Notes under the pieces: model-generated
Seen by the model: the letters and a program-made list of their open reading frames with translations, nothing else
What the model was told of the DNA's origin: nothing
Databases searched by the model: none
Shown: one piece after another, positions 13,201 through 22,255 of the stretch
Numbering within the stretch: position 1 is the stretch's first letter
Layout of the letters: every line of letters begins with the position of its first letter
Assembly (NCBI GenBank): GCA_958510825.1
Contig: OY294047.1
Location: 52,621,365 to 52,685,364, forward strand
DNA from: Brachypterus glaber
Taxonomy: Eukaryota; Arthropoda; Insecta; Coleoptera; Kateretidae
Reading direction: 5' to 3'
DNA: 64,000 nucleotides
Translations under genes and position numbers: made by a program

Positions 13201-14058
13201 ACACCAAACTAAGATTTATTATTCCATCAATCTCATTTCTAATCATCGTACAGAGTGATATTGGTAGACTGACAGTTTTGGGCTGCTGGCCCTCTTCTGT
13301 CCTTACCAAACTAAGAATTTGACCAATGAAGTATTAATAATTGGGTACCTAAACCAATCTTTAAAAAATTCTTTAATTAATTAGCATTAAATTTGACCTA
13401 TTATGAACACCTCTCTACTTTTCATGGATGAATGCACAAGCAAGGTTAGAAATAAAAGCTGGGTGATAAATTATAACTAATATGTCCAATTTTTGTTGCT
13501 TTTAAAGCTACAAGAGTGGTTTTTTCCCAATAAAACAAAACAAATCCCTTTCTTACCCCTTTAAGCTTACAGAGGATCTATAATTTGGTTTATTTTTCAT
13601 AACAAATAAAACCCATATAATAAATAGTAGAGTTACTTACCGAGTTTAATAGTGATATTTCTTTCCAATTCATTCTTAAATCTAACAGTTTGTACGCCAG
13701 AAATGGCCTTAACTACAGTAGATTTTCCGTGAGCTACATGTCCGATTGTACCAATATTTATAGTAGCTTGTCTACTAATTACTTCAGGGGATAAGGCGGT
13801 TAATTTAGCTACGTCCTAAAACACACAAAACGCACTTAAAACTGGGTTTTTAACTTACACAAGATACACAATCCTTGCAACAGCTTGTCACACTTTTATA
13901 TTGAGGTTAGGTTAAACCTAGAAAAGCCATTTTTGTTTCTAAAGGTAGAAAATTCATTAAAAAATAATTTGATCAACTTTACTTACTAGTTTTGATAAGT
14001 CTTGTTTGTGTAAATTTGGTTGACCGGTGGTAATACCACTACCCTCGGATGACGCCAT
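1215..14058 (-). CDS. eIF2gamma: Translation initiation factor eIF2 subunit gamma (3' end off window)
   Basis: GTPase subunit of eIF2, which delivers initiator Met-tRNA to the 40S ribosome in the cytosol. Coding exons read on the minus strand are 14058-13987, 13815-13641, 3501-3265 and 1432-1215. All have GT-AG borders and phases that join without a break, giving 234 codons. Visible motifs: G1 P-loop GHVAHGKST (residues 49-57), zinc-ribbon cysteines at 92, 97, 102, 116 and 121, G3 DCPGH (135-139), G4 NKID (191-194) and G5 SAQ (226-228). The last visible exon ends in phase 0 with a GTAAAA donor at 1214. No further exon was found in 1-1214, so domains II and III must lie left of the window. The first two exons are also spliced to the Su(var)3-9 exon. 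Assignment is very secure; the start is the only ATG that gives the usual short acidic N-terminus. Confidence 0.95.
1433..3264. other. eIF2gamma intron between 3265 and 1432
   Basis: AT-rich. Holds a 95-codon lysine-rich open frame at 1831-2118 without family features and the complex fold-back at 2472-2970. No gene recognised. Confidence 0.5.
2472..2970. repeat. Complex snap-back: 62-bp inverted repeats plus a 70-bp perfect palindrome
   Basis: 2472-2533 and 2909-2970 are perfect inverted repeats of 62 bp. 2839-2908 is a perfect 70-bp palindrome centred on AAATTT and directly abuts the right arm. Read together, the right half is an inverted copy of the left half lacking the 305 bp at 2534-2838. 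Confidence 0.92.
3580..4260 (+). pseudogene. Non-LTR retrotransposon reverse transcriptase fragment, interrupted
   Basis: The reading starts near 3580 with the RT palm motif [12 protein letters not shown]. It has a degenerate active site (SADD for the usual YADD), a stop at 3719-3721, then the thumb motifs [14 protein letters not shown] and [12 protein letters not shown] and a GIIFWG block. The layout is that of CR1/jockey-type elements. A 140-bp MITE interrupts the frame at 4059; after it the ORF resumes ([11 protein letters not shown]). Both ends of the element are missing. It lies in the large eIF2gamma intron. Confidence 0.82.
4059..4198. mobile_element. 140-bp MITE inside the reverse transcriptase fragment
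   Basis: Inverted ends CAGGCCTATTCACACGTACC and the near complement, flanked on both sides by ATT (4056-4058 and 4199-4201). Removing it and one ATT restores the host reading frame, which defines the insertion to the base. Confidence 0.9.
4280..4742 (+). pseudogene. Internally deleted Tc1/mariner element
   Basis: Inverted ends GTCACAAAATGTGAGAAA, followed inwards on both sides by AATAACCAGTATGTCCTC. In between, the frame at 4396-4653 keeps only the transposase C-terminus ([20 protein letters not shown], the motif around the third catalytic acid, and WNNISQEAM). The N-terminal DNA-binding part and the first catalytic Asp are lost. Confidence 0.85.
4743..5879. other. AT-rich part of the eIF2gamma intron
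   Basis: More than 1 kb of A/T-rich sequence with no gene, clear repeat or RNA structure that I can support. Confidence 0.4.
5880..5990 (+). pseudogene. Possible Crypton-type recombinase N-terminal remnant
   Basis: A 36-residue open frame with [18 protein letters not shown] resembles the start of SAM-like N-terminal domains found in Crypton/tyrosine-recombinase genes of insects. It stops at once and nothing follows. The resemblance is from memory of the motif, so this is tentative. Confidence 0.35.
6132..6252. mobile_element. 121-bp MITE, TGTTTTACTAAGAGG family
   Basis: Inverted ends TGTTT(T/C)ACT(A/C)AGAGGAAAAGTG, then ACT(C/A)GTCTGTAG. Part of the right half recurs at 35471-35545. Confidence 0.8.
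6741..7287. mobile_element. hAT-like non-autonomous element, 547 bp
   Basis: 23-bp inverted ends CAAAGAACTTTTACCTCAAG.. flanked by a perfect 8-bp duplication ATAGAAAT (6733-6740 and 7288-7295). Inverted partner at 33044-33586. No coding capacity. Confidence 0.92.
7526..8135. repeat. Minisatellite of GCGAAATCTTAC units bounded by inverted repeats
   Basis: About 550 bp of 9-11 bp units (CGAAATCTTA and variants). A longer unit (about 80 bp with AAACCGAATCGTGCAAAATA and CAGAACCGCAAATGCGG) is interspersed. Outer ends GAGGGGTAAATGTCCACCGAA and GAGGGGGTAAATCTCCACCGAA are inverted, so the array sits inside a TIR element. It lies 16 bp beyond the Su(var)3-9 stop, in its 3' UTR or poly(A) region. The open frames across it are products of the repeat. 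Confidence 0.88.
8152..14058 (-). CDS. Su(var)3-9: Histone H3K9 methyltransferase Su(var)3-9, sharing its first two exons with eIF2gamma
   Basis: Deposits H3K9 methylation in heterochromatin. Exons 14058-13987 and 13815-13641 (82 residues, the eIF2gamma N-terminus including its P-loop) splice to one large exon, 9584-8152. The split codon G+AA keeps frame and the total is 1680 nt, a 559-residue protein. Domains: chromodomain at about residues 138-192 ([20 protein letters not shown]), cysteine-rich pre-SET at about 329-379, SET at about 388-514 with the catalytic NHSC (471-474) and ELTFDYM, and post-[11 protein letters not shown] at about 547-554. All key catalytic residues are present, so the enzyme should be active. 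The exon lies wholly inside the eIF2gamma intron between 13641 and 3501, so the two products come from alternative splicing or polyadenylation. A TIR-bounded minisatellite starts 16 bp past the stop codon. Confidence 0.95.
10471..10616. mobile_element. MITE of about 146 bp
   Basis: Inverted ends GGGCATATCCACAGGCTCGC and the diverged complement. A nested inner hairpin has AATGCGAT and GTGATTGGCTTG arms. Confidence 0.6.
10917..11154. mobile_element. Near-perfect hairpin element, 238 bp
   Basis: Arms of about 110 bp starting GGGAACGTTCAAGTATTACG, with only a few mismatches, around a C-/G-rich loop. Both ends are flanked by ATA. Related ends occur at about 40430-40552 and 43472-43588. Confidence 0.85.
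11373..11936. mobile_element. TIR element, about 564 bp
   Basis: Inverted arms of about 110 bp: AAATGGAAACCCCAGATA, TTTATGTTGATTTAACCTAA and AAGGAAGCTAGAGCT on the left, complement on the right, which ends TACAGTGTGTCCAAAAA. No transposase. Confidence 0.8.
12864..13092. mobile_element. MITE with ATGAAGCTG ends, 229 bp
   Basis: Inverted arms ATGAAGCTGAAGTTTGCAACG (left) and near complement (right), with GTACTAG/CTAGTAC and TTTAGTGCAC-type inner blocks. Shorter relative at 20390-20538. Confidence 0.75.
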
Positions 14059-14434
14059 GTTTCTAAAGAATTCTTTCCAAAAGGCGGCAAGTTGATGACG
14101 TTTGGAAACTGACACTTTCCTTGCAGTGACTAACGCTTCGCTATACTATCAAAAGCCTTTTTCTCAATCAATCCTTAAAATTTTATTTTAAAATCCATAA
14201 AATTTAATTAAATTTACTTTGCCTAACTATCAAATAGCAAAATCAAATTAATGAAGCGTTTTTTAGAAAAAAAAGTTTTACTTTTGTAATAATGGCAACA
14301 CTGTAGCTTCAGTTTAGCCATTACAGAAAACAAAAATATTTTGACGTGGACAGAAGAAGAAGAATTGTTAAAAACGCCGACATGTCATCGTAAATTTTAT
14401 AATTTTTCTTTAAATTGAAATAGAAAACACCATA
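14059..14434. promoter_or_regulatory. Presumed bidirectional promoter between eIF2gamma/Su(var)3-9 and STE24
   Basis: Only 376 bp separate the divergent start codons at 14058 (minus) and 14435 (plus), so both 5' UTRs and both core promoters must lie here or share elements. I see no clear TATA box; the segment next to the eIF2gamma ATG is less AT-rich than its surroundings. Function is inferred from geometry only. Confidence 0.55.
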
Positions 14435-16135
14435 ATGGACGGCTTGATAAATGGAAAAGACGGATATTTCTTACGGAATGTTATTTTAACTTTTTTATAC
14501 ATTGATTATATCTGGGAAACTTATTTACTCTTCAGACAGGTATGAAAAAGTGTATTTCGTTATCTTGTGTTTTTTAAAGTTAATTTCTATGTCTATTATT
14601 AACGAATTACTTTTAATTTGATTAATATAGTTTAAGTTGGAGGTAGATCGAACTTGGATAACTTGGTCAAACCCATTTTTAAATTTTTTCATATAACTTT
14701 TGAACGCTTTGACCTAAAGACTTCAAAGTTAGCATGGGTATGAATATGTGTACCAAACTTAAAGCATCTAGGTTAAATTTTTCAAAAGTTACTAAAAATA
14801 AATAAAAAACCAAAGTTCCAGATACCACAAATTGTTGTCTGAGGTTCTGCCCAATTTTAATCTTTGTTTTACATGAAAATTGCTATGAGTTATTTTTTAA
14901 AGTTTTGCATCTCAAATTGTTTCTTTTTTTTTCAGTACAAGAAAGCTACAAATGCCAAAGATGTTCCAGTTGAACTAAGAAAGGTACTAACTCCTGATGT
15001 ATTTGAAAGGTCAAAGAGATACTCCCTTGCAAAACTGCAGTATGAAGTAGTTACAAAAACGTTTGGTTTAATACAATGTACCCTACTATTTTGGACAGGA
15101 ATCCTAGCCATGGCTTGGGACTATGCTGAGAGCATCAATCCAGTTCCAGGTGTGGGTGAAGTTACTACAAGTTGCATTTGGTTGGTTATCGTGCAGACTG
15201 TTTCTACTATTATTGATTTACCATTCAATATTTATTACACTTTTGTCCTAGAAGAAGAGTTTGGTTTTAACAAACAAACTGCAGGGTTCTACGTTTGGGA
15301 CAAAATCAAATCTTTCCTTCTTATGCAAGTAATTTCTGCAATGGTAGCCTCAATTTTGATTATTATTATCAAAAATGGTGGGGATTATTTCTTTGTATGG
15401 CTATGGGCAGCCTGTTGTATATTATCTTTGGTATTTATGACAATTTACCCATCTGTTATAGCCCCATTGTTTGATAAATATGAGCCTTTACCAGAAGGAG
15501 ACTTACGAACTGAAATAGAAAAACTAGCCTCAGATTTAAAATTCCCGTTAACTCAACTATATGTAGTAGAAGGATCAAAACGCTCAGCTCATAGCAATGC
15601 ATATTTTTACGGATTTTTCAACTCAAAGCGTATTGTTTTGTTTGATACTTTGTTAGCTAAAGAAGATGGTAGTGGCTGTAGCAATGAGGAAATTTTAGCT
15701 ATTTTGTCTCATGAGCTAGGACACTGGAGCTATAATCACGTGCTTAAAAACCTTATTATCATTCAGTTGAATCTATTTTTGTTATTCACCGGGTTTTCGT
15801 TTATGTTTAAATACCCTCCGATATATAAATCAATAGGTTTCCTTAAAATTCAACCTTGTTTGGTGGGGCTTTTTGTAGTTTTGCAATATGTTATGATGCC
15901 TTACAATTCTCTTCTTTCATTTTTAATCACTTGCCTATCAAGGCATTTTGAATTTCAAGCTGACAACTTCGCAATGCAGTTGGGTAAGGCAGAGCCTCTC
16001 TCCAGATCCTTGATTCAGTTGAATAAAGATAACTTGGGTTTCCCAGTGTATGATAATTGGTATTCGGCGTATCACCACTCGCATCCGCCAATTTTGGAGA
16101 GAATGGCCGCTTTGAAAAGCAAAAAAAGTCAGTAG
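14435..16135 (+). CDS. STE24: CAAX prenyl protease 1 (STE24 / ZMPSTE24 homologue)
   Basis: Integral ER and inner-nuclear-membrane zinc protease of family M48A that trims the C-terminus of prenylated proteins (prelamin A in animals). Two exons: 14435-14539 (35 codons) and 14936-16135, joined in phase 0 at a GTATG donor and a TTTTTTTTCAG acceptor, giving 434 residues, a normal family length. The zinc motif HELGH is at residues 294-298, and the third ligand Glu is about residue 374 in EFQAD. The family signatures NAYFYGFF and RIVLFDTLL and a near C-terminal SHPP motif are present, together with several hydrophobic segments. A longer reading from 14864 would include intron sequence; the exon 1 start is preferred because its product matches the family N-terminus (WET-YLL-RQ). 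Divergent neighbour of eIF2gamma. Confidence 0.95.
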
Positions 16136-17318
16136 TTTTTCAAACAATTAAATAATTGAAAATTAACCTGAGAGAAAAATAACGTTGTGAAATCTTTTTA
16201 TAAAACTAAATTAAGTAACGTATTTTCTTACGTTTATTTTTGGTTTTCACAACGTTAATTGTTTAATTATTGAAATGTTACTTTATTAACGATATTACAA
16301 CGTTGTCTTAATAACGTTGTAATATTTAATCTGTTTTCTCAAAATTCCGCAACATGTAATTAATCCAGTGGCGCACCAGGCTTGATGTGACCCACCCAAA
16401 GAAATTATATGTGTAATTTCTTTGAGCCCTCTATTTTTTTTTATTCATTTTAAAAAAATTTCTATCACAAATGAATAAAAATAATAATTTTTTTGTTTTT
16501 GTATGGCTTCAATAAAAATCCTGGGTGCGCCACTGAATTAACCTCCTCTTATAGATGGTAATATTTTAATTAATTTTATACTATCTTTTATAAAATTTAA
16601 ATGTTCTTATACATGGGTATTTAAAGGATTTTGTTCAATAAATTTTTGGAATACCAATGTTATCCTTTTTTTTTAAGGCCTTGTAAAAAAACCTTGCATT
16701 GTAAAATTACCCATAATAATCAAATTAGGTATACATTTGATTATTAGAAACTGATTGTCACACAAAATAAATCATATTTTAAGTTTTTGGCAGATTTCAA
16801 TTTTCAGTCTTTATTTTTTATATAAATAAATATTACAATTTATTCCCAAGATGTTTACATAAATATTGTATTTAAAATATTTGTATGTATAAGGAATGAA
16901 AACCAGATTATTTAGAAAAACCAAAAATAAATTAATTCTGGAAAAATGTAGATTAAGAGAAACGTTGCTTTATTTATTCAGTTAAACAGATTAGTAGGGG
17001 CGGGTCCAGAAGTGAGTTTTGGGGTGTTAGCTATTTTTGGGCAAAAGTCTAATTTTAGCTATTTTTTTTTTTGTAATCGGCAATTTTTCCTTCCTTGCGG
17101 AGGATGTTACCCTCCCCGAGTCCGCGCCAGCATATTAGGTGCCATTCATAAAGGACGTCATGCAAAATTTAATATTTTTCACCTATCTGCCATAACCACG
17201 GTGTTTATGTAATTTAAATTTCGCGCGAGTTTTTCTGCCAGCAAACATAACCTCAAAAAATAGTCTTGTCAAATCATCGCATAATTTTGTACTTTTTACA
17301 ATTTTTTAAGAAATAAAA
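16136..17318. other. Intergenic DNA between STE24 and PSMG1
   Basis: Holds the STE24 3' UTR (a candidate AATAAA at 16637-16642), short inverted segments built on AACGTTGTGAAA around 16180-16330, one hAT-like MITE (listed separately), and otherwise AT-rich sequence in which I see no gene. The short reading frame at 17012-17212 has no family features. Confidence 0.5.
16366..16535. mobile_element. Short hAT-like MITE, 170 bp
   Basis: Terminal inverted repeats CAGTGGCGCACC(C)AGG at both ends. They are flanked by AATTAATC on the left and AATTAACC on the right, an 8-bp target duplication with one mismatch, as expected for hAT elements. No coding capacity. Confidence 0.75.
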
Positions 17319-18102
17319 ATGGTTTTTGGTGAAATTGTTGAACCCACCACTCGTGCTTTAATAGATGAAGAAACCGAATACCCAGATTATACAGAGTATG
17401 TCAAATGTAAGTATTTTTTCTTAAAATTTTATAAACAAGAATTTTTTTAGAACTACATTTATCTGGGAAGGTTCTAAAGAAGTACCCAATACCATTGAAA
17501 CTCTAATATTTATTGAGAGTGATAGACTGAAGAAAATATCAAAAAAAGCTTTACTTAGTGGTAAAAATCCATGTGCATCTTTAAAAAATTCTGGTATAGA
17601 CATTTTTAATATTAATAACAATTATATCGTACTTTTAAAGCAACAAAAGGAATTAACAAATGGAGAGGTAACAAAAAAATCAACGATTTTATTTTATAAT
17701 TTTTAAATTAACATGTTTTAGATTGTTGAAGCTCTAAAATTGTGGATATCACAAGCAAAAAGCATTTTTACATTAACTTCTGCATCTCTATCAACCTATC
17801 AAAATTATGAATTAGTAGCAAAACCTGAAACTGTCATAAGAAGTCTAACAACGAACCTAAAAAATGGTTTGGGCTACAAGAAGTTAGAGACTCCAAATTT
17901 GGTAACTGGCTTAGGAGCAAATGTTTTATCATACTGTATACATGAAGGTTTAGATTGTAGTTTATTCATAATGTTTACAGATAGCTTGCTTCTAGATTCA
18001 AGAAATGCAATTCATTTCATAGATTTAGTAAAAAAAATAGGTTTACCAGTACAGAATTGTGATTTAAACGCAGACGGACCTTCTAGTAATTTATACATGT
18101 AA
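17319..18102 (+). CDS. PSMG1: Proteasome assembly chaperone 1-like protein (PSMG1)
   Basis: Likely PAC1, which with PAC2 scaffolds the 20S alpha-ring in the cytosol. Exon 1 is 17319-17406 (starts MVFGEIVEP, like the FGEVV start of the family) and exon 3 is 17722-18102. Exon 3 carries the best family signatures: a LETPNLVTGL segment, an LSYC motif, a TDSLLLD segment and a C-terminal SNLYM. Exon 2 ends at a clear GTAAC donor after 17667, but its acceptor is a problem. The strongest acceptor (TTTTTTTAG, exon from 17451) makes an immediate stop with exon 1. A weaker AG at 17469-17470 keeps frame (221 residues) but drops a stretch that looks family-like. So there may be a one-base sequence error, a hidden splice choice or real damage. 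Family assignment is moderately strong, the gene model weaker. Lies 351 bp ahead of NDC1 on the same strand. Confidence 0.72.
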
Positions 18103-18453
18103 TTTTAAGCAGAAATAGAGTTATTAAATATTTTTAATCGTTTTAAATAGGAGGTGCACTAAATGGTTGCGGAGCCTAGGTAGCTAATACCAATCTCATA
18201 TTAGGTTTTTCTTTGATGGCAACAATGATTTCGTGCTTATCCAACTTCACATCAAATCTAGGGTAATATTTTTTCATTGTGTTGCATTTGAAAATGTCAT
18301 TTCAAAAAGTTGTAGCGGCCTATTTTTAACGTTTTTTGCCATAAAATTGGAATTAGTTTATAAACTGTGTCAGTTATTTAGAAAAAATGGTGCGAAATTA
18401 ATATATTTATGGTGTAATATTGTACACTATAAAACGTGACATAAAGTGTGAAA
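18103..18453. promoter_or_regulatory. PSMG1 3' end and NDC1 5' region
   Basis: A 351-bp spacer between the PSMG1 stop and the NDC1 ATG on the same strand. It must hold the PSMG1 poly(A) site (AT-rich TTATTAAATA near 18120) and the NDC1 promoter and 5' UTR. No specific motif could be assigned. Confidence 0.4.
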
Positions 18454-20187
18454 ATGAATCCTAACCTAGTAACACCTGCGCCTTTTAGTTACAAAGACTT
18501 GTTATTGAAGAAATTATACTATGCAGTGCTTTGCAGTGTGTTTTCTCAACTAATGATCTTGGTTTTATTCTTACTGGCTCTAAATTTCAACATAATACAT
18601 CCTGTAGAATGGTTTATGTCAACATTACGAACCCTGACTTCGTTTAGCACATGGCTTTACATTATTCCTTTTGTTTCCATTATTTTTGCTCAAAGCATCA
18701 TTTGTGCCAAAGACTATGTGTTTAAATCGACATATTGTTCAACAAGATTTCAGAAATTCATATCAATGTTCTCTGTACACAACCTAGTTTTACTCATTCT
18801 ACATGTTTTGGTTGGAGGTATTTTGGTCTGGATGTTTTTGTCTTTAAGTGGAAGTAAATATCAATATATGACTAAAGAAGTAAAGAAGAATCATTGGGCT
18901 GTTATAGAAGGAACCTTTTACTTAATAATGGGTGGTTTATGGACAGGATTATACTTTTTTTCAAAGATTTATATCTCAGAGAAACACTTGCTCTTTCCAG
19001 TTATCCAACAAAGAAAAATACTTCAGTTTAAATCATCTGTATTGCCTTTATTAAAGGAAAGTTTTATGATTGCAATATGGCCTACAATATATTTTGATTT
19101 AATGTACTATTTTTGGGGAGACCAAACAATAAACAGGTTTCAGAACCTTATTGGAAGCCTAGATAAACTCCCCAATGAAGGGTATATGATATACTTATAT
19201 GCATGGTTGTTCACTACACTTTACTGCTTCAGTATGAACCTCATGAGGTTCTTTTTTAACTTATTCTTAACAGAACCCGTTGAATTTCCATTAATAAAAC
19301 AAAATGAAGAGTGTTTAACGTTGCAAAATGGTATTAATATGAGTAATTTACCAATTGTTCAAAGTCTAGCTTGCTTGGACTTGTATTTACTTGCACAATG
19401 GTCACAAATGAGAAGACAAGTATTTTATAGTTTGTCTTTACCTGGTGGGCACCCTCATAACTGGAACTATTTGGTTGAAAATGTGTTAAAATTGTTTTCA
19501 GAGTACACTGAATTATTAAACAAATCCACAGAAAATTTATCAAATGATAACGTGCTAAATAAAACCAGTGTTTGTAATCCAACTATAACTCCAAGTAATA
19601 TTTTGTCCCCCACTAAGATTGATAGATTTAGAAATTTCAGAAACATGTCACTACTGAATGATTCTGGTATGGTAGATATAGTAGATATATCCCACAATCA
19701 TTTACCAGGTTTAGATATACCAGATTCAATATTCACCAAACTGAAAGCAAAGATAGCTCATATGTTTTCTGTTATAAAAGTTGTGCTGGGTATTAACTTT
19801 GTTTTTGGGGAGTTGCCACAAGCTAATATTCAGAAATGCTTGGGCAATGGACATCTAATAATTTGGACTAGCCAAGGAATATCTGACTTGACTTGCTTAT
19901 CATTGGTTGAAGATCGTTATGGTATTGTGCAAAAAGATTTGCCTGTTATCATAACTACATTAGTGAATTTGAAGCAAAGTTTAGATAGACTAAATAAAGT
20001 TCCAGCCTTGACCAGAAAAATTGCTGGGTATGATGATTTTAACTATAAAATGAAAGGGGCAGTGACAGTGGCTGTAAAAAGAAGTCTTTTTAATATTTGT
20101 AGGACCTTTGAGGAGTACTTGGGAGATTTTCCATTGAGTAAAGATGTTATGCAACACTTGCAAACGTTTGTCTTATGTAAAAACTGA
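18454..20187 (+). CDS. Ndc1: Nucleoporin NDC1 (transmembrane)
   Basis: Membrane nucleoporin that anchors the nuclear pore complex at the pore membrane. A single exon of 577 residues from the ATG at 18454; an open frame reaches a GTG at 18448, which is not a credible eukaryotic start. The N-terminal half (about residues 1-270) has roughly six hydrophobic segments, as in the family. The C-terminal cytosolic domain carries the well-conserved block around IIWTSQGISDLTCLSLVEDR and YGIVQKDLP. A polar, Asn/Ser-rich linker at about 360-400 separates the halves. The absence of introns contrasts with its neighbours, but codon and base use are similar, so nothing suggests a recent retrocopy. Convergent with WDR36. 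Confidence 0.9.
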   Translation: MNPNLVTPAPFSYKDLLLKKLYYAVLCSVFSQLMILVLFLLALNFNIIHPVEWFMSTLRTLTSFSTWLYIIPFVSIIFAQSIICAKDYVFKSTYCSTRFQKFISMFSVHNLVLLILHVLVGGILVWMFLSLSGSKYQYMTKEVKKNHWAVIEGTFYLIMGGLWTGLYFFSKIYISEKHLLFPVIQQRKILQFKSSVLPLLKESFMIAIWPTIYFDLMYYFWGDQTINRFQNLIGSLDKLPNEGYMIYLYAWLFTTLYCFSMNLMRFFFNLFLTEPVEFPLIKQNEECLTLQNGINMSNLPIVQSLACLDLYLLAQWSQMRRQVFYSLSLPGGHPHNWNYLVENVLKLFSEYTELLNKSTENLSNDNVLNKTSVCNPTITPSNILSPTKIDRFRNFRNMSLLNDSGMVDIVDISHNHLPGLDIPDSIFTKLKAKIAHMFSVIKVVLGINFVFGELPQANIQKCLGNGHLIIWTSQGISDLTCLSLVEDRYGIVQKDLPVIITTLVNLKQSLDRLNKVPALTRKIAGYDDFNYKMKGAVTVAVKRSLFNICRTFEEYLGDFPLSKDVMQHLQTFVLCKN

Positions 20188-20999
20188 AGTTTCAGCATTT
20201 ACTAAAAAAATACTAGGGTAAAGTGGAGTAATTGGCTTATGTCACTTATTTTTGTTATTGCCATTATTGATCTTAAACTCACTTTTTGTTTAATTTTAAA
20301 AGTTTAAGCGAACTTACCCTAGTAGAAATTTAACCTTAGATAAACGTTTTTTCAAACGCGTATTTAATGTATAAATGTCCGGGTTTTTAATGAAGCTGCA
20401 ACGTTTTTGTGCATCGAAAATTCAAATGTGTATTAAAGCACTTATTCCATAACACGTTTTTAGCGCACGAGTACAAGTTTAGAAAACAAGCCGCTTGCGG
20501 CGAGTTTTCTGAAAAAACGTTGCAAACTTCAGCTTCATGGTTTTTAACGTTAGAATTCCTTATGTTAGGCATCTAACATTCAAACCACATTCATGTAACG
20601 TTAGGTCAAGTCATTCTAACGTTATTTTTCACCAGGGTAGCCACTGTGCACCCAGTTGCAATTACCCCACTTCACCCTAACTAATTTATTATAATTTTAT
20701 GCTGGTCATTAAAAAAATTTCGTTTTCCGAATATTGAAATGTGATCCCTGGTGGAATAGGCTTGGAAAATTGTTGTATAAATACATTTTTATTTTTAAAG
20801 TCAATAAGAAAAGCTGAGAAATATTTATTTAAATACACATATTGCTAATTTCTACCAGGGACTGAATTCAACTATTTTGTATACTGAATTTTTATGTTTT
20901 TAAATGATATAATAGTGTTCATGACTGTTTAAATTTGTACTGTTAGGTTAATATTTTTATAATAAAATAATTTAGATTAGTTAAAAAATTTTTGATTTT
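20188..20999. other. NDC1 3' flank
   Basis: Non-coding, AT-rich. Contains one MITE (20390-20538, listed separately) and short runs resembling Tc1-type or MITE debris (for example AACGTTAGG motifs near 20540-20640). No further gene seen. Confidence 0.45.
20390..20538. mobile_element. MITE with ATGAAGCTG ends (short copy)
   Basis: Inverted ends ATGAAGCTG..GCAACG. The body (TTTAGCGCACGAGTACAAG, AAACAAGCCGCTTG) is shared with the 229-bp element at 12864-13092, of which this looks like an internally shortened relative. Confidence 0.7.
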
Positions 21000-22255
21000 A
21001 CACACTAAAAATTTCGAGTCGATCGGATAATTCGTTCTTAAGTTATCGTGTATACAAAAAACTGAAATTGCACCGACATTTTAAAAGTTAACTTTTTCTT
21101 GAAACATATTTATATCCAAGAATTTTTTGTCTATAATCCGTCCAGTTATGCAAGATAGTAAGGGACGCGGCCCGTTTTACATCACAGAGCGCATAAATAG
21201 CATAATTATGCATAAATCGTAGTGTATCAAGAATAATTCGTTCTTGAGTTATTGTGTACACAAAAAACTGACGTTGCAAATACATTTTAAAAGTTTATTT
21301 TTTCATGAAACATATTTGTATCCAAGAATTTTTTGTCTATACTCCGTCCTGTTATACAAGATAGTAAGGGACGCGGCCCGTTTTACACCACAGAGCGCAT
21401 AAATAGCATAATTATGCATAAATCGTAGTGTATCAAGAATAATTCGTTCTTGAGTTATTGTATACACAAAAAACTGACATTGCAAATACATTTTAAAAGT
21501 TTATTTTTTCATAAAACCTATTTGTATCCAAGAATTTTTTGTCTATACTCCGTCCTGTTATACAAGATAGTAAGGGACGCGGCCCGTTTTACACCACAGA
21601 GCGCATAAATAGCATAATTATGCATAAATCGTAGTGTATTAAGAATAATTAGTTCTTGAGTTATTGTGTACACAAAAAACTGACATTGCACATATATTTT
21701 AAAAGTTTATTTTTTCATGAAACATTTGTATCCAAGATTGTTTTGTCTATACTCCGTCCAGTTATGCAAGATAGTAAGGGACGCGGCCCGTTTTACATCA
21801 CAGAGCGCATAAATAGCATAATTATGCATAAATCGTAGTGTATCAAGAATAATTCGTTCTTGAGTTATTGTGTACACAAAAAACTGACGTTGCAAATACA
21901 TTTTAAAAGTTTATTTTTTCATGAAACATATTTGTATCCAAGAATTTTTTGTCTATACTCCGTCCAGTTATGCAAGATAGTAAGGGACGCGGCCCGTTTT
22001 ACACCACAGAGCGCATAAATAGCATAATTATGCATAAATCGTAGTGTCTCAAGAATAATTCGTTCTTGAGTTATTCTGTACACAAAAAACTGACATTGCA
22101 AATACATTTTAAAAGTTTATTTTTTCATGAAACATATTTGTATCCAAGATTGTTTTGTCTATACTCCGTCCAGTTATGCAAGATAGTAAGGTACGCGGCC
22201 CGTTCTACACCACAGAGCGCATAAATAGCATCATTATGCATAAATCGTAGTGTAT
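21000..22255. repeat. Satellite array, six units of about 206 bp
   Basis: The landmark GAAACATAT(T)TGTATCCAAG recurs at about 21101, 21307, 21513, 21719, 21923 and 22129, spacing 204-206 bp. Units are nearly identical and each contains ATTCGTTCTTGAGTTAT, GGGACGCGGCCCGTT and the palindrome GCATAATTATGC. The first unit is the most diverged. Each unit contains a 60-65 residue minus-strand open frame that simply follows from the repeat and is not counted as a gene. Lies between the convergent NDC1 and WDR36 genes. Confidence 0.93.

Larger units (their letters stand above)
9585..13640. other. Intron upstream of the Su(var)3-9 exon, MITE-rich
   Basis: 4.1 kb between shared exon 2 and the Su(var)3-9 exon. 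Besides the elements listed separately, it has a small inverted repeat of CAACTTGTGCACA near 10150-10220 and a MITE of about 100 bp at 12734-12833 (ends AGGGGCTTTTCAACA and complement). The rest is AT-rich with no gene. Confidence 0.55.

Noticed and set aside
14864..14935. N-terminal extension of STE24 exon 2
   Set aside because: It reads into the intron's polypyrimidine tract; a proper first exon at 14435-14539 joins in frame.
18448..18453. Start of NDC1 at 18448
   Set aside because: The codon is GTG; the ATG six bases later is the proper start.
21088..22107. A series of 60-65 residue open frames, nearly identical
   Set aside because: One per satellite unit; the unit length is not a multiple of three and the frames arise only because the repeat happens to be open.
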